From contig JALMQS010000099.1 in the NCBI GenBank assembly GCA_024734495.1, forward strand, positions 71,119,335 through 71,183,334: a DNA stretch of 64,000 nucleotides. Direction: 5' to 3'. The notes below the pieces were generated by a model. The model was given only the letters and a program-made list of their open reading frames with translations, made no database searches and was not told where the DNA came from. A program made the position numbers and the translations under genes. This DNA comes from Forficula auricularia. Its lineage: Eukaryota; Arthropoda; Insecta; Dermaptera; Forficulidae. Below are positions 43,201 through 52,799 of the stretch, one piece after another. Position 1 is the first letter of the stretch. Each line of letters begins with the position of its first letter.

Positions 43201-46200
43201 ATTTTTGTGGACGAGCTAGCTCAAAAACTAGTGTGAATATCGAAACCAAATTTCACACATAGTTTTGGTCCATTGAGATTAAGAGCTGATTAGATTTTGG
43301 TGCATATCGACCCAAAATTAAGGGGGGGGGGGTGGAGGGGGGTTAAAAATTAAAAATCTAGGCCATTTGAGCAAACTCAACCAAATTTTGTATACATAAT
43401 CAGTGGGCCCCCAGGAGTCTAAAAATGCAAAAACTAACCCCCTCCTCTACATGATTATAAATAATTTGTTTAAATATTAAATAAAAGTGATGGGCCAGGT
43501 TGTATGGTAAAGTCAAGTGGATGGCCACATCAGAACACGTTAGCTTATTTTAATATTTAAAAAGTTCATGCGGGCTAGGTTTAACATCGTAACGGGCCGG
43601 ATTAGACCCGGGGGCCGGCAGATTTCCACTCCTGTTCTAGAGGGAATTATCAAATGAAAAAAGAAAAAAAAATGTTCGAAAATTATACTTTGTTTCCCAA
43701 CAAAACATTTATTTACTTTTTAAAGATATATACAATTATACATATATGATATAATTATAAATATATTATTATTTAATATATATATATTTACATTTTGGAG
43801 AACAAAATTATTTTTATTTATGTATTTATGTTCATTGGGAAATTCTTTATTTATCCTTCTTAACAGTCAGAGCGTCAGCTTTTTTTTACCCCATAATTAT
43901 ATTAGCTCTGATTTATAAAATATGCATTTTTTTAATATTTTATTTCAGGAATCTCGTATGATTATGATTACCTACTATTTCACCCAAATGATTCTTGTAT
44001 TAACGTTAATTCATTTTATGCAAAAAGTTATTTTTCTTGGATATAAATTCAAGAAACTTAATGAAGAAATTGAGAAGAATGAAATTTGCCAAGATTATAT
44101 TAAACCAGTGAGTTTGTTTCTCAAATTCTTTCAACTATAATTAGTGAATATATGTTTTAAAACTATATAATCATCAACATCATCACTAAATTAATAATCA
44201 CTACAAAGCCTGGTTTGATGTAGCATCATCTCTCTCCTCTATTTGACTCTATTGAATGCCAACTCTTGAACTTTTCTAAAAGTCTCATATTCCATTTCCT
44301 TCACTATTTGGGGAAAATATTCTAATTGAGATCTCTTTTCCAAATAAGGTGTAATTTATTGGATTCTTTCCTGCTTTCCTTTCAAACCGACGTTTCGGAG
44401 GATTCTTCCCTCCTTCTTCATGGTTTCCTTCATTGATCCCTTAAAACCCTGAAGAAGGTGGGAAGAATCCTCCGAAACGTCGGTTTGAAAGGAAAGGAGG
44501 AAGGATTCCAATAAATTACACCTTATTTGATATGTGTTAATTTTTTCTTTCCTCACTACCCCTGGGCTGCCTTCCATTACATTCAATTTATCTTTAAAGT
44601 TTCTTTTTTGTAGTTTTATATGTTTGAAATTTTGTTTTTATGGTACTAAGCTTCCAGAACTTTTTTAAATTATGTTTTTTTAGCTTCAGTTTTCCTTTGA
44701 GTAGTCATAACAGGTGGGCTGAAAAGTTCGTAGGCTAGCATTGAAAAAAAAAATTGGATAGAATTTGATTTTAATATTCAATATAGTTTCCTTCGCGGGC
44801 GATACAACGATTATAGCGGTCATACAATTTTTCGATACCATTTTTATAATACCATTTGTCTTTAGCCTCAAAATAGGCTTCAGTTTCTTCGATTACCTCT
44901 TCATCGGCGCAAAATTTCTTTCCAGCGAGCATCCTCTTGAGGTCTGAGAACAGGTCACTCGGGGTCAGATCTGGAGAATACGGTAGATGCGGAAGCAATT
45001 CGAAGCCCAATTCTTTGCCATCGATTTCATTGACTTGTGACACGTTGCATTGTCTTGATGAAACAGCACTTTCATTTTCTTCAAATGAGGCCGCTTTTCC
45101 GCGATTTCATCTTTTAAACGCTTCAATAACGCTACGTAATAATCGCTGTTTATGGTTTTCCCTTTTTAAGATAGTCAATGAATATTATACCATGACTATA
45201 CCATAACCTTGCCAGCCGACTTTTGCGTCTTTCCACGCTTTGGAGTCGGTTCATCATGTGCAGTCCACTCGGCTGACTGTCGATTGGACTCCGGTGGGAA
45301 ATGATGGAGCCATGTTTCATCCATCATCACATATCGACGCAAAAATTCAGATTTATTACGATTGAACAGCTCCAAACACTGCTTCGAATCATCCATTCGT
45401 TGTTGTTTTTGGTCGGTTGTGAGCTCGCGCGGCACCCACTTTAAACAGAGCTTCCTCATATCCAAATATTCATCCACGATATGACCAACACGTTCCTTTG
45501 ATATCTTTAGGGTCTCAGCTATCTCAATCAACTTCACTTTACGGTTATCAAAAATTATTTTTGGACTTTTTTGATGTTTTCGTCGGTAAATGCCTCTTTG
45601 GGGCCTCCACTGCGTGCATCGTCCTCGGTGCTCATTTCGCCTCGTTTAAATTTAGCAAACCACTTTTCTACGGTTGATTTTGCTGGTGCAAAGTCCGAAT
45701 AATGTTTATCAAGCCAAACCTTGATTTCAACAGTATTTTTTTCGCCAAAAAGCAATGCTTTATTAACACACGAAATTCCTTTTTATCCATTTTTTCAAAG
45801 TACTAAAAGTTCTTTCACTAAAAATGCTATAACTCAGATACTAATAGTGCAACAGCTGTCAAATTTATACACGTGTCTTTTGAAGGCTGGGGCTAACTAA
45901 AAATCGTATGAATTTGATACTCGTGGCGCCATTTATGTGTCAGCCTACGAACTTTTCAGCCCGCCGAGTATATTTACCTGTGCTGTTGATGTGGTTGCAT
46001 AACCCAAATATAAAAGGCGGTTATTTATATTAGTTTGCAAGCTGTACTTGTACATCATCTACATACAGCTGTATAATGTTTAGGCTATCAATAATATTAT
46101 TTCATGTTCCATATAAATATAAATATTTCTCGCCATCCCATAAACATCAAAAGAAAAGTTTTTCTCTTTCAGTTTATTTTTTTTATTATTCATAAGTCAA

Positions 46201-48508
46201 ATAGTTAATAAATTATTAAAGTTGTTTGGTCTCTTGTTTTTTCTTAAATAAACATTGATCCCTTATTGAGTCGCACTTTATTTAAGATTCTAATGGGAAT
46301 CCACTTATCTGTTTAAATAATAAATAGTTTGGTGAGTTTAGTTTAATTTGTTTGGATTGTTTTGATAAGCGGTGATTCAGGGATTTTTATATTTTTTGGA
46401 TTTGATATTATTTATAAACGAGAGTAATTAGTAAATAATGGTCACATGCCTTTAGGCAAAAAAATAGATTTTAATTATTTCATTTTATTTTTATTATATT
46501 TAAATTAAAATAAATTACTATCCACATATTTTAGTGAACATGTACTTGAGATTCATATATTAAGAGTGTTTTCGTGAGGACATTTCAAATAAAAAATTTA
46601 TTAACTATTTGACTTATGAATAAAAAAAAGGAAAAGAAAAACGGAAGGGCAAAAAAGGCAACTTTTCCATGAAAATTGATTGTCTTGAGACCCATTTTGT
46701 TTACGGAGGAAGCCACATTTAGAAGGGATTGTACAAATACATAGAATATTTATACTTGAAATTTTTAAATTAGTGTTGATAGGTAATATATGAGCCTATG
46801 AGCGCAATAGTGGACTAACCCATAAAATTATAATTTTGGTTTATCTGAGGAAATTAATTACTAAAATATTGTTACCGACCAACTGCAAAGTGGACCAAAC
46901 CAGTATTTGCAATCAAAAGCTGTTTTTTTTGCACATTTAAGAAAAATATTGAATTATAAAATATAAATAAATAACTGTACTAATTAAAATCTCGAAATGT
47001 AGCCTGAATTTGAACTTGATTTATGACGTTGGTGCGCCTGTATTTAGGCAACATATTGCGCGCAGAAGAATGAAAGCTGCGTAGGAGCTAGGCGAGTCCA
47101 GGATTGCTCCAAAGCTTATGGCATGTAGCCATCAATTACCACACATATGTATGAAAGGATAATTCTTATATAAGCTTTTAATTCGTAGAGTTTAGCATAT
47201 AAACTTTCGAGTTTTCCCGATTTGATACCTCAGTTCCATTTTATTAATGTGATTTTGCTTTTTATTTTATTGAATGAGTCTGGCGCCAAATCCCTCCTCA
47301 GGTAGACTACGAAACCCTGGTCTCAAATAAAGTCACAAATTATAGTACTCAATTAGGTTGAATTTTAGAACCTGATGGTTTCGCCAAAAATTAGATGGGG
47401 TCTCAGCAGAGGCCAAAAAGTGGCATTTTTTCATTTATTTTGGATGGACCCTTTTTCCCGACGATTTTTTCCACATCGTTCAACCGATTGAAATGAAATT
47501 GAAAACCTACCATTACTTTAAGAATATGGTTAGTTTTTAGTACATATCGGCTCAAAAACATTATTACTTTATTTCAGTACTTTTTCTAAAAAACTCTGAA
47601 AAACAAAGCTCAGTTATCTTTAAAATAACATATATATTAATGTAATACATCTTTAATATAATATTAATATAATATATCGTCGCTTTAGAGAGTAAACGTG
47701 CTAACTCACATCAAGGAAATTTTACAGGACAGACAAAAAACAAACAAAATTTAATATTGTTGTTTAGGAAAGAAACAATTTTTCACATTTTTTTCTACAA
47801 CTTACGATCGTAATTTTAAGTAGCAGTTTTACTTGGAGATATTGTCGCCTTAGGGCCGGTTGTATGTCGCAAAGTAAATGCTTTTTACCACTAACACAGG
47901 GTAGATGGTAAATGGAGGGACTGGGATGGCCAATCAGATGCCAGTCACTGTCAGTGCCTGGTAAAAAGCATTTACTTTGCGACATACAACCGGCCCTTAG
48001 AGTGTAGACCTGCTAAATCCATTTTTTATCATATATGACATTTTAATACCGTTCGAAAGAAAAAGATGCAGCATCGTCCAAGTAAAACTGCTAGTTAAAA
48101 TTAAGATCATAAGTTGAAGAAAAAATATGCGAAAAATAGTTTCTTTCCATAACAACAATATTAAATTTTATTTGTTTTTTCTCTGCACTGTAAAATTTTC
48201 TGTCAGTGCCTGTCATCTGATTGGCTATCCCAGTGCCTCCATTTACCATCTACCGTTTGTTAGTGGTAAAAATCATTTACTTTGCGACATACAACCGGCC
48301 CTAAGGCGACGATATATGATAAAAAATGGATTTAGTAGGTTTACACTCTAAGGCGACGCTATAGGTAATGCTTAAATAGAAGTACAACGTTTAGGTGGTT
48401 AACTTTTAATGGATATCTTTATTTTTTTTTTTTATTATTATTATTTATTGGCATCGGTCACAAACCCATTTTGCCAGTCAATATATTCACATTAACTCTA
48501 CAAAAAAA

Positions 48509-48541
<33 letters not shown>

Positions 48542-49520
48542 GGATAACTTTAACTTGCGTTAAATTTTTGAAAAGTTAACGCTTTACCGATTATCGAAGT
48601 TAACTATTTAAATAGCGTATTAACGATTAACGAAGTTAACTTTTGCATTAACTTTTCCCACCTCTGCACTTTACTTATATGTATATATAATTTTATAAAT
48701 TTAGATATAAATGAATGGCAATTTTTTTTTCTAGAAAGAAGCAGCTCGTAATTATGAAATTTATATTAGTCTCGGATTACAAATCAACTCTTGTAACTCT
48801 TCACTCCTTCTTCTTTTTACTGCATACAGTTTTTTATGGATCACCTATGATGGCTATGCGCTAACAATAATGCCATTCAATTCAATTACGTTTTGGTGCC
48901 AAATGATATGGTTAGTTATTAACGTATTTCGAATGGTGCTTTTGGTCTACGTGTGTGATTGGTGCATTACTCAGGTAAGTAAAATATTTAATAAGTTATG
49001 TTATATATTATCAGGCTAAAATTTAATCGGACATTCACTTATATTAATTCATTCAAGTTAAAACCAAGATCTGGAATCTCATATATATGCATAAAATTCA
49101 AAATAATCTATTTGAATTTTATTTTGTCAGGTAAAAAGAACTGCGTTAATTGCTAATCGATTGCTTAATTCATCTAAAACTTCATATTTAAAAGAGGTAA
49201 TATAGAGCGTTTATAATAATATATAATAATAACTGAGATTGAGATTCATCTTTCTATTTACTAAATTTGATCTTTTAATTTCTCCAGTGGAAATTATTTT
49301 CTTTGCAACTTCTTCATTACAATTTTAATTTCAACGCTAGTGGATTTTTTCGTGTTGATTTTTCCCTCATCGCTATGGTTAGTTAATTTTAACAATTACT
49401 ATAAAATCTTATCTCTTTACACATTTTTTTATTATTATGTTTTAGCTGATCGGAAGTGTAACAACATATTTAATTATCTTAGTACAATTTCAACAACATC
49501 CCCAGATTTCAAAAACATGA
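37241..49520 (+). CDS. Insect gustatory receptor, complete, seven exons
   Basis: Exons 37241-37477, 41222-41455, 43949-44107, 48735-48974, 49131-49196, 49288-49377 and 49446-49520, all joined in phase 0 with GT-AG introns, encode 366 aa. Hydrophobic segments occur in exon 1 (IGNLIGVLFILIIVSVQIFY), exon 2 (LMTILLLFFAFW; IFYLLLNIISITIAELL), exon 3 (MILVLTLIHFMQKV), exon 4 (LLLLFTAYSFLW; MIWLVINVFRMVLLVYV) and the last exon. The C terminus has NASGFFRVDFSLIAM then TYLIILVQFQQ, the Gr signature TYhhhhhQF. Grs form ligand-gated cation channels with an intracellular N terminus in taste neurons. Length is typical, slightly short. The exon 2 donor (TTG|GTAATA) is chosen because it keeps phase 0; read-through would stop 23 codons later. 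Introns of up to 4.6 kb carry LINE, SINE, MITE and mariner copies. Confidence 0.93.
38648..38873. mobile_element. MITE, CGAGGGGTGAACCGCG family, copy 3 with internal minisatellite
   Basis: Ends CGAGGGGTGATCCGCG and CGCGGTTCTCCCCTCG. It is 226 bp instead of 160 bp because of an internal repeat array (38685-38825). Confidence 0.85.
38685..38825 (+). repeat. Minisatellite of 15-bp units inside a MITE
   Basis: Units alternate TTTGGAAGTACTTGG, AAATATTTGGAAGTA and AAATATTTGCAATTACTTGG in a higher-order pattern (~45-60 bp repeats). It keeps both strands open, giving spurious tandem-repeat ORFs. Confidence 0.95.
39350..39590 (-). pseudogene. LINE family L1a fragment, copy 3, split by a MITE
   Basis: Minus strand: a TGASRHSLATL piece at 39540-39574, then the 102-bp MITE, then NAIQKRAIKPDQ at about 39390-39428. 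Removing the MITE and one TTA copy restores the order SLATL-NAIQKRAIK of the intact family. Confidence 0.85.
39433..39534. mobile_element. Harbinger-like MITE (family H1), copy in the LINE
   Basis: Starts GGGCCGGTTGTATGTCGCAA and ends CACTGGCCC, flanked by TTA on both sides (39430-39432, 39535-39537). TTA duplications and GGGCC ends fit PIF/Harbinger (Tourist-like). The right arm is truncated compared with 47853-47996. Confidence 0.8.
40243..40640 (+). pseudogene. Mariner fragment (5' end and transposase N terminus)
   Basis: Left terminus TTAGGTTGTTTCAAAAGTTT with downstream sequence typical of mariner ends, then at 40429 the protein FLYEFKLNQSAAETVRKINQ and NERTVRLWFAKFRSGDFS, the paired HTH DNA-binding start of a mariner transposase. 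It breaks off after this point; no DD34D region or right TIR is seen. Confidence 0.8.
41027..41069 (+). ncRNA. Hammerhead-ribozyme-like core (putative, probably decayed)
   Basis: Order of parts: stem I strand TAGA, CTGATGA, stem II GAAGGC-TAT-GCCTTC, GAAAC, loop TATA, GTC, stem I strand TCTA. This is the hammerhead arrangement with an open stem I and a very short stem III. The departure is one extra T between CTGATGA and stem II, which may abolish activity. Such motifs are known in Penelope-like elements and retrozymes; this is inference. Confidence 0.35.
41747..41886. mobile_element. Near-perfect palindrome, ~66-bp arms
   Basis: GAAGGAGACAATAAAAGAGT at 41749 is mirrored exactly by ACTCTTTTATTGTCTCCTTC ending at 41884, with the intervening arm also matching. 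Young hairpin in Gr intron 2. Confidence 0.9.
41990..42530 (-). repeat. Repeat family X, reverse copy with long C runs
   Basis: Begins near AAACTGATGTG, passes CATGACTTTACCATGC and CTCTTATATTTAATA (shared with 24150-24200), then C runs near 42220 and 42478 and CACTATCAATTTCACATA. Same modules as 21420-22135 in the opposite direction. Confidence 0.65.
43000..43560 (+). repeat. Repeat family X, forward copy
   Basis: TTTCGAAATATCTCAAAA, AAATTAAGCGAAACCATGG, a G run at 43322-43331, CAACCAAATTTTGTATACAT and an end at CACATCAGAACACGTTAGCTT. Near-complete counterpart of 21420-22135, in Gr intron 2. Confidence 0.65.
44342..44528. mobile_element. Palindromic repeat with CTGAAGA...CCGAAACGTCGG cores
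   Basis: Two ~85-bp inverted arms (AAATAAGGTGTAATTTATTGG and its complement at the ends). Each arm carries the core (A/C)TGAAGA, GG(A/T)GGGAAGAATCCTCC and GAAACGTCGG. The same core is seen, decayed, at 5428-5470 and 29905-29942. In Gr intron 3. Confidence 0.8.
44710..45968 (-). mobile_element. Mariner transposon, irritans-like subfamily, 1259 bp
   Basis: Inverted ends GGGCTGAAAAGTTCGTAGGCT on both sides, flanked by TA (44708-44709, 45969-45970). The outermost ten bases differ between the ends (ACAGGTGGGC versus CTCGGCGGGC). The body encodes a transposase on the minus strand. Inserted in Gr intron 3. Confidence 0.95.
44771..45790 (-). pseudogene. Irritans-like mariner transposase, inactivated
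   Basis: Starts MDKKEFRVLIKHC at 45790, then needs frame changes: near 45735 (A run), near 45545, near 45195 and near 45040. Fragments: STVEKWFAKFKRGEMSTEDD, KLIEIAETLKISKERVGHIV, YLDMRKLCLKWVPRELT, YVMMDETWLHHFPPESNRQS, HQDNATCHK and HLPYSPDLTPSDLFSDLKRM, then KWYYKNGIEKLYDRYNRCIA. These are Himar1-type motifs (WVPREL, YSPDL) with D residues of DD34D in MDETW and HQDN. In transposition the enzyme cuts and pastes between TA sites; this copy cannot be translated whole. Confidence 0.93.
47690..48360. mobile_element. Nested MITE cluster: two M1 copies each hit by Harbinger-like H1 MITEs
   Basis: Two M1 copies lie head to head: about 47690-48010ff (ATATCGTCGC..., interrupted at 47853) and about 48000-48360 (AGTGTAGACCTGCTAAATCC to TTTACACTCTAAGGCGAC). 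H1 copies are inserted at 47853-47996 and about 48200-48298. In Gr intron 3, upstream of exon 48735. Confidence 0.7.
47853..47996. mobile_element. Harbinger-like MITE (family H1), complete copy
   Basis: 144 bp; ends GGGCCGGTTGTATGTCGCAA and its exact complement, arms over 40 bp; TTA duplication at 47850-47852 and 47997-47999. Excision in silico would restore the M1 sequence CGTCGCCTTAGAGTGTAGAC. Confidence 0.9.
48509..48540 (+). repeat. Poly(A) tract
   Basis: A run of about 29 A with preceding A-rich stretch. Possibly the tail of an unrecognised retroposon; the upstream text gives no family. Confidence 0.9.
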
Positions 49521-49802
49521 TTAGGATATTTTTGATGTCGAAATATTAGATAAGATTAGTACTCAATTGCTCAAGAATTGCCCGTTTTACTTATTTCGAA
49601 TTAGAAATATTTAATAGATTTTTTAATGATTTAAAACTCGAGACTATTTCAAACGAGTCGAGACACGCATGAACAAGTTGAGACGTGTTGGAGGAAAAAA
49701 TGTTTTCTCGAATATTTCGAATTATTTATTTTCTCTGATGAAAAAAATATCAATTACGTAAAAAATAAATATCGATTTATAAAATACATATTATTTTCAT
49801 TT

Positions 49803-50080
49803 GCTTTTACCTGAAAACGTTTCCTGAGAGTACAAAATGCCAATATTGAAAGGTTTTAGTTAATGAGCTGAAAATTGGTACGCAAATATCTTACAATGCA
49901 CCAAATTTTAGCTTTTTACCTGAAAACGTTTTATGAAAGTACAAAATGCCAATCTTGAAAGGTTTTAGTTAATAAGGTGAAATTTGTACTCAGATATCTT
50001 ACAATGCACCAAATTTTACCTTTATATTCTGAGAGTACAAAATGTCAATCTTAATGCACCAAATTTTAGCTTTTTACTTT
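49803..50080 (+). repeat. Tandem repeat, ~115-bp unit, about 2.4 copies
   Basis: TTTTACCTGAAAACGTTT recurs at about 49805 and 49915, with AGTACAAAATGCCAAT and CTTACAATGCACCAAATTTTA shared by units; the third copy is shortened. Located 290 bp after the Gr stop. Confidence 0.85.
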
Positions 50081-50472
50081 CTTTCATGGACCGGCAGGAA
50101 TTGGACTGGTTGAAGACCACTGCTGTAGAAGATGCAATGGCGTAGCCAGAAAATTTTCATTGGAGGGGGGGTTAATCCACAAAGAAAAATATTTAGTGGG
50201 AATTTTTTTTTATTAAAACAAATAGGTATTTCAAGAAATTAAAAAAAGAACATAATTCTTGATTAAACATATGAAATATATTTAAAAAGCAGTCGTTTTT
50301 AATAAGAAACGGTATGTCGTTGCCGTCACTCATCCCATGAGCACTGCCTTTGGGGGACCCCCCCCCGTGGCTACGCCTCTGAGAAGATATATTGAGTGCC
50401 TCGTATCACAGGACACTTTAAATATAGACTCAATATATAAATCCGGCAATTCTGTCTCCGATTCTACATTAA

Positions 50473-50679
50473 AATGCTATTTCGCTGCGACTGCACACCG
50501 TCGGCGTCGCGGTCGGTAGTCGAGTATGTACTGCTTTCACATAAAACAAGGGAATATATATCGTTGGAAGTGGCCACTAACTGCCTAGCAGTTCCAACGA
50601 AATATGTTCCCTTGTTTTATGTTAAAGCAGTAGTCGACTACCGACCTCGACGGTGGACAGTCGGAGCAAAATAGCATCT
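50473..50679. mobile_element. Foldback MITE, ~200 bp
   Basis: Left AATGCTATTTCGCTGCGACTG and right CAGTCGGAGCAAAATAGCAT are inverted copies; arms of about 95 bp include CATAAAACAAGGGAA on both sides. The R2-like fragment begins just beyond its right end. Confidence 0.8.
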
Positions 50680-50684
50680 TTAAA

Positions 50685-51305
50685 TCGTTGGCTTAAGAGG
50701 CATGACGCTGTGGTACGATGTCTGGCCGACGATCTGATCAGAAAGGGAATGCGTGTCGAGTTGGAGTACTTGTACTCCAGCTCGACGCGCAATAGAAAGC
50801 CAGACATCGTGGCAAAGGATGCGTTGGGGGTGGTGTGGGTTTTGGACGTCCAGATCGTCTCCGCGCTTGCAGGACTGGGTGTTGCCCACCGAAACAAAAT
50901 AGAAAAGTATAGGGGCAACTCCAGTCTGGTGGATAATATTGCGGGGCGATTTGGCGTCGGGGCGGGCTCGGTCAGGGTCGAGGCCATCACACTCTTTTGG
51001 AAGGGAGTGTGGTGGCATAAAGCGGTGGAGTCCCTCATCGCCCTGAGTATATCCCAAAAAACAGTAAACAATTTGATATATAGGGCGATGAGGGGATCTC
51101 TCCTTAATTTTTACACTTTCAGCAGAAGAACATATAGAGCGGGTAGGGTATGATTATTTTATTGTAAATACAAAAAAATAAAATAAAAGAAATGTGAAAT
51201 GTGAGTCAGGATTAATCCTGGCTCTCTCATCCACCCGCTCTGAATGTGAATTTATTTGTTCTCAAGCTGAAAGTGTGAAGTTTGTGGATAAATTTGTGTA
51301 ATAAA
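50685..51305 (+). pseudogene. R2-like retrotransposon C-terminal endonuclease fragment, copy 2
   Basis: An open frame to 51153 gives KRHDAVVRCLADDLIRKGMR, RKPDIVAKDALGVVWVLDVQ (PD...D of the restriction-like endonuclease), KIEKYRGNSSLVD, VRVEAITLFWKGVWWHKAVE and ends RRTYRAGRV. 5'-truncated, no reverse transcriptase present. The 3' UTR has CAGGATTAATCCTG and a CCACCCGCTCT block complementary to AGAGCGGGT at 51137. No 28S rDNA flanks are seen, so it is a dispersed copy or a relative of R2 with other targets. Confidence 0.78.
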
Positions 51306-51309
51306 CTTT

Positions 51310-51810
51310 TATAATTAGTGTAAAGATTTAAGCATCTTTTTTGAGTTTCTTTTTTTGAAAAAAGATGGAATTTTTTCAAAAATCAACCCGATTATATAAT
51401 ATTACGAAGTGAATTTTATTTTATTAAGGAAACAAATCAAAGATTTTAGTAGAAATATTTTTACATTGCATATCAGAGGGTTTCGTCCCCTTGGGTTGGC
51501 CGTTAGCCAAACCCTTAAGACAAATCTCTCTCCGATATGCAACATATATAAGAAATAAAGCAGCAAATTTTTCACTCCTTTCAATTCGAAGGGAATAGTA
51601 AAAAATCTGGCTAAACTGAAAAAAGTTTTCAGTGTCGGTTCCTTCATTTAAATAATTAGTGTAAAGAGTTAAACATCTTTTTTGAGTTTCTTTTTTTGAA
51701 AAAAGATGGAATTTTTTCAAAAATCAACTCGATTATATAATATTACGAAGTGAATTTAATTTTATTAAGGAAACAAATCAAAGATTTTAGTAGAAATATT
51801 TTTACATTTC
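51310..51810 (+). repeat. Direct repeat pair, ~150 bp each, ~340 bp apart
   Basis: Copies at about 51313-51462 and 51653-51808 share AGTTTCTTTTTTTGAAAAAA and GATTATATAATATTACGAAG. Between them, GCATATC(A/G)GAG blocks at 51470 and 51535 are inverted relative to 51820-51835. LTR-like spacing but too short and AT-rich to call an LTR element. Confidence 0.7.
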
Positions 51811-51844
51811 TTATATATGTTGCATATCGGAGAGAGATTTGTCT

Positions 51845-52290
51845 TAAAATAATTTTTATAAAAAAAAATAAAACCGACTTCAAAAAAATTAAATTCAACA
51901 AACAAAACAATAAGAACTCAAAAATAAAATAAAATGCACTAAAAGGTATAAAATAATTATCTAATTTAGTTACAACTAAACGACGAAATATTTACATGAA
52001 ATCACTTTTTGAAGTCGGTGCTAAACAAACTATATAAGCGAGCGTACCCGCCAAACGTATTAAGTAAAATCCGTCGAGTTTGATTCATAAAATGCATATG
52101 TTTGGCACCGACTTCAAAAAGTTATTTCATGTAAATATTTCATCGTTTAGTTGTAACTAAATTAGATTATTATTTTATTCCTTTTAGTGCATTTTATTTT
52201 TTTTTTTGAGTTCTTATTATTTTATTTGTTGAATTTAATTTTTTTGAAGTGGGTTTTATTTATTTTTTTATAAAAATTATTTTTTACAAG
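51845..52290. mobile_element. Foldback MITE with ~190-bp arms
   Basis: ATAATTTTTATAAAAAAAAT and AAACCGACTTCAAAAAAATT on the left are mirrored at 52235-52290; AAATATTTACATGAAATCAC at 51988 is mirrored near 52125. The centre lies near 52060. Non-coding. Confidence 0.85.
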
Positions 52291-52367
52291 GGCAAATACC
52301 ATAGAGCTAGATGGAAACTGATTGTAAAGATAAAAGTAAATAAATATTATATGCAATATTCATTTTT

Positions 52368-52690
52368 TTTTTTTTTTTTTTTTTTTTTTGTGGAGGGGAA
52401 ATCCGTACGGACACCCTAAGGTAGTGCCGGACTCCCACCGGCTAAAACCCCCCCATTCCCCGTTTCACCCCTCCTCCGGGACCGCTTGTCGCATTACTTC
52501 AGAGGAGGTGGGCGATCTTCTCTAGTTGTTGTCCTTGTTGTGCAGGATGTCCTTACACAGATTAGCAACGACTTTCCAGTTGTTCGGACTCTCTAGCATC
52601 AGTGTCAGGACATTATCCACTGAAAGCGTGGATCCAAGCACTGTCTCAGCCCGGGACCTCCTGTCAGCCCATTTCTTGCAAATTTACTAT
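52368..52690 (-). pseudogene. R1-like non-LTR retrotransposon 3' end
   Basis: Minus strand, 52682 to the TAG at 52522: KKWADRRSRAETVLGSTLSV and VLTLMLESPNNWKVVANLCK then DILHNKDNN. The pattern (R...L ..L... LV.LML.S...W..V..F...I), just before the stop, is typical of the C terminus of R1/LOA-type LINEs. It is followed by a GC-rich 3' UTR (CCGGTGGGAGTCCGGC) and an A tail (T run 52368-52389 on +). Severely 5'-truncated; inserted within another repeat shared with 34470-34560. Confidence 0.75.
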
Positions 52691-52799
52691 GAGTTAAGGT
52701 TATTTACTTTTATCTTTATTAAAGATGTTTCACCTTGCACCAATACCACAATCTCTACTAAATATTGGAAACTGATTGAATACATTCTATTATCTAAAA

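Noticed and set aside
51310..51810. LTR retrotransposon suggested by the direct repeats
   Set aside because: Only ~190 bp between repeats, no TG...CA ends, primer site or coding sequence.
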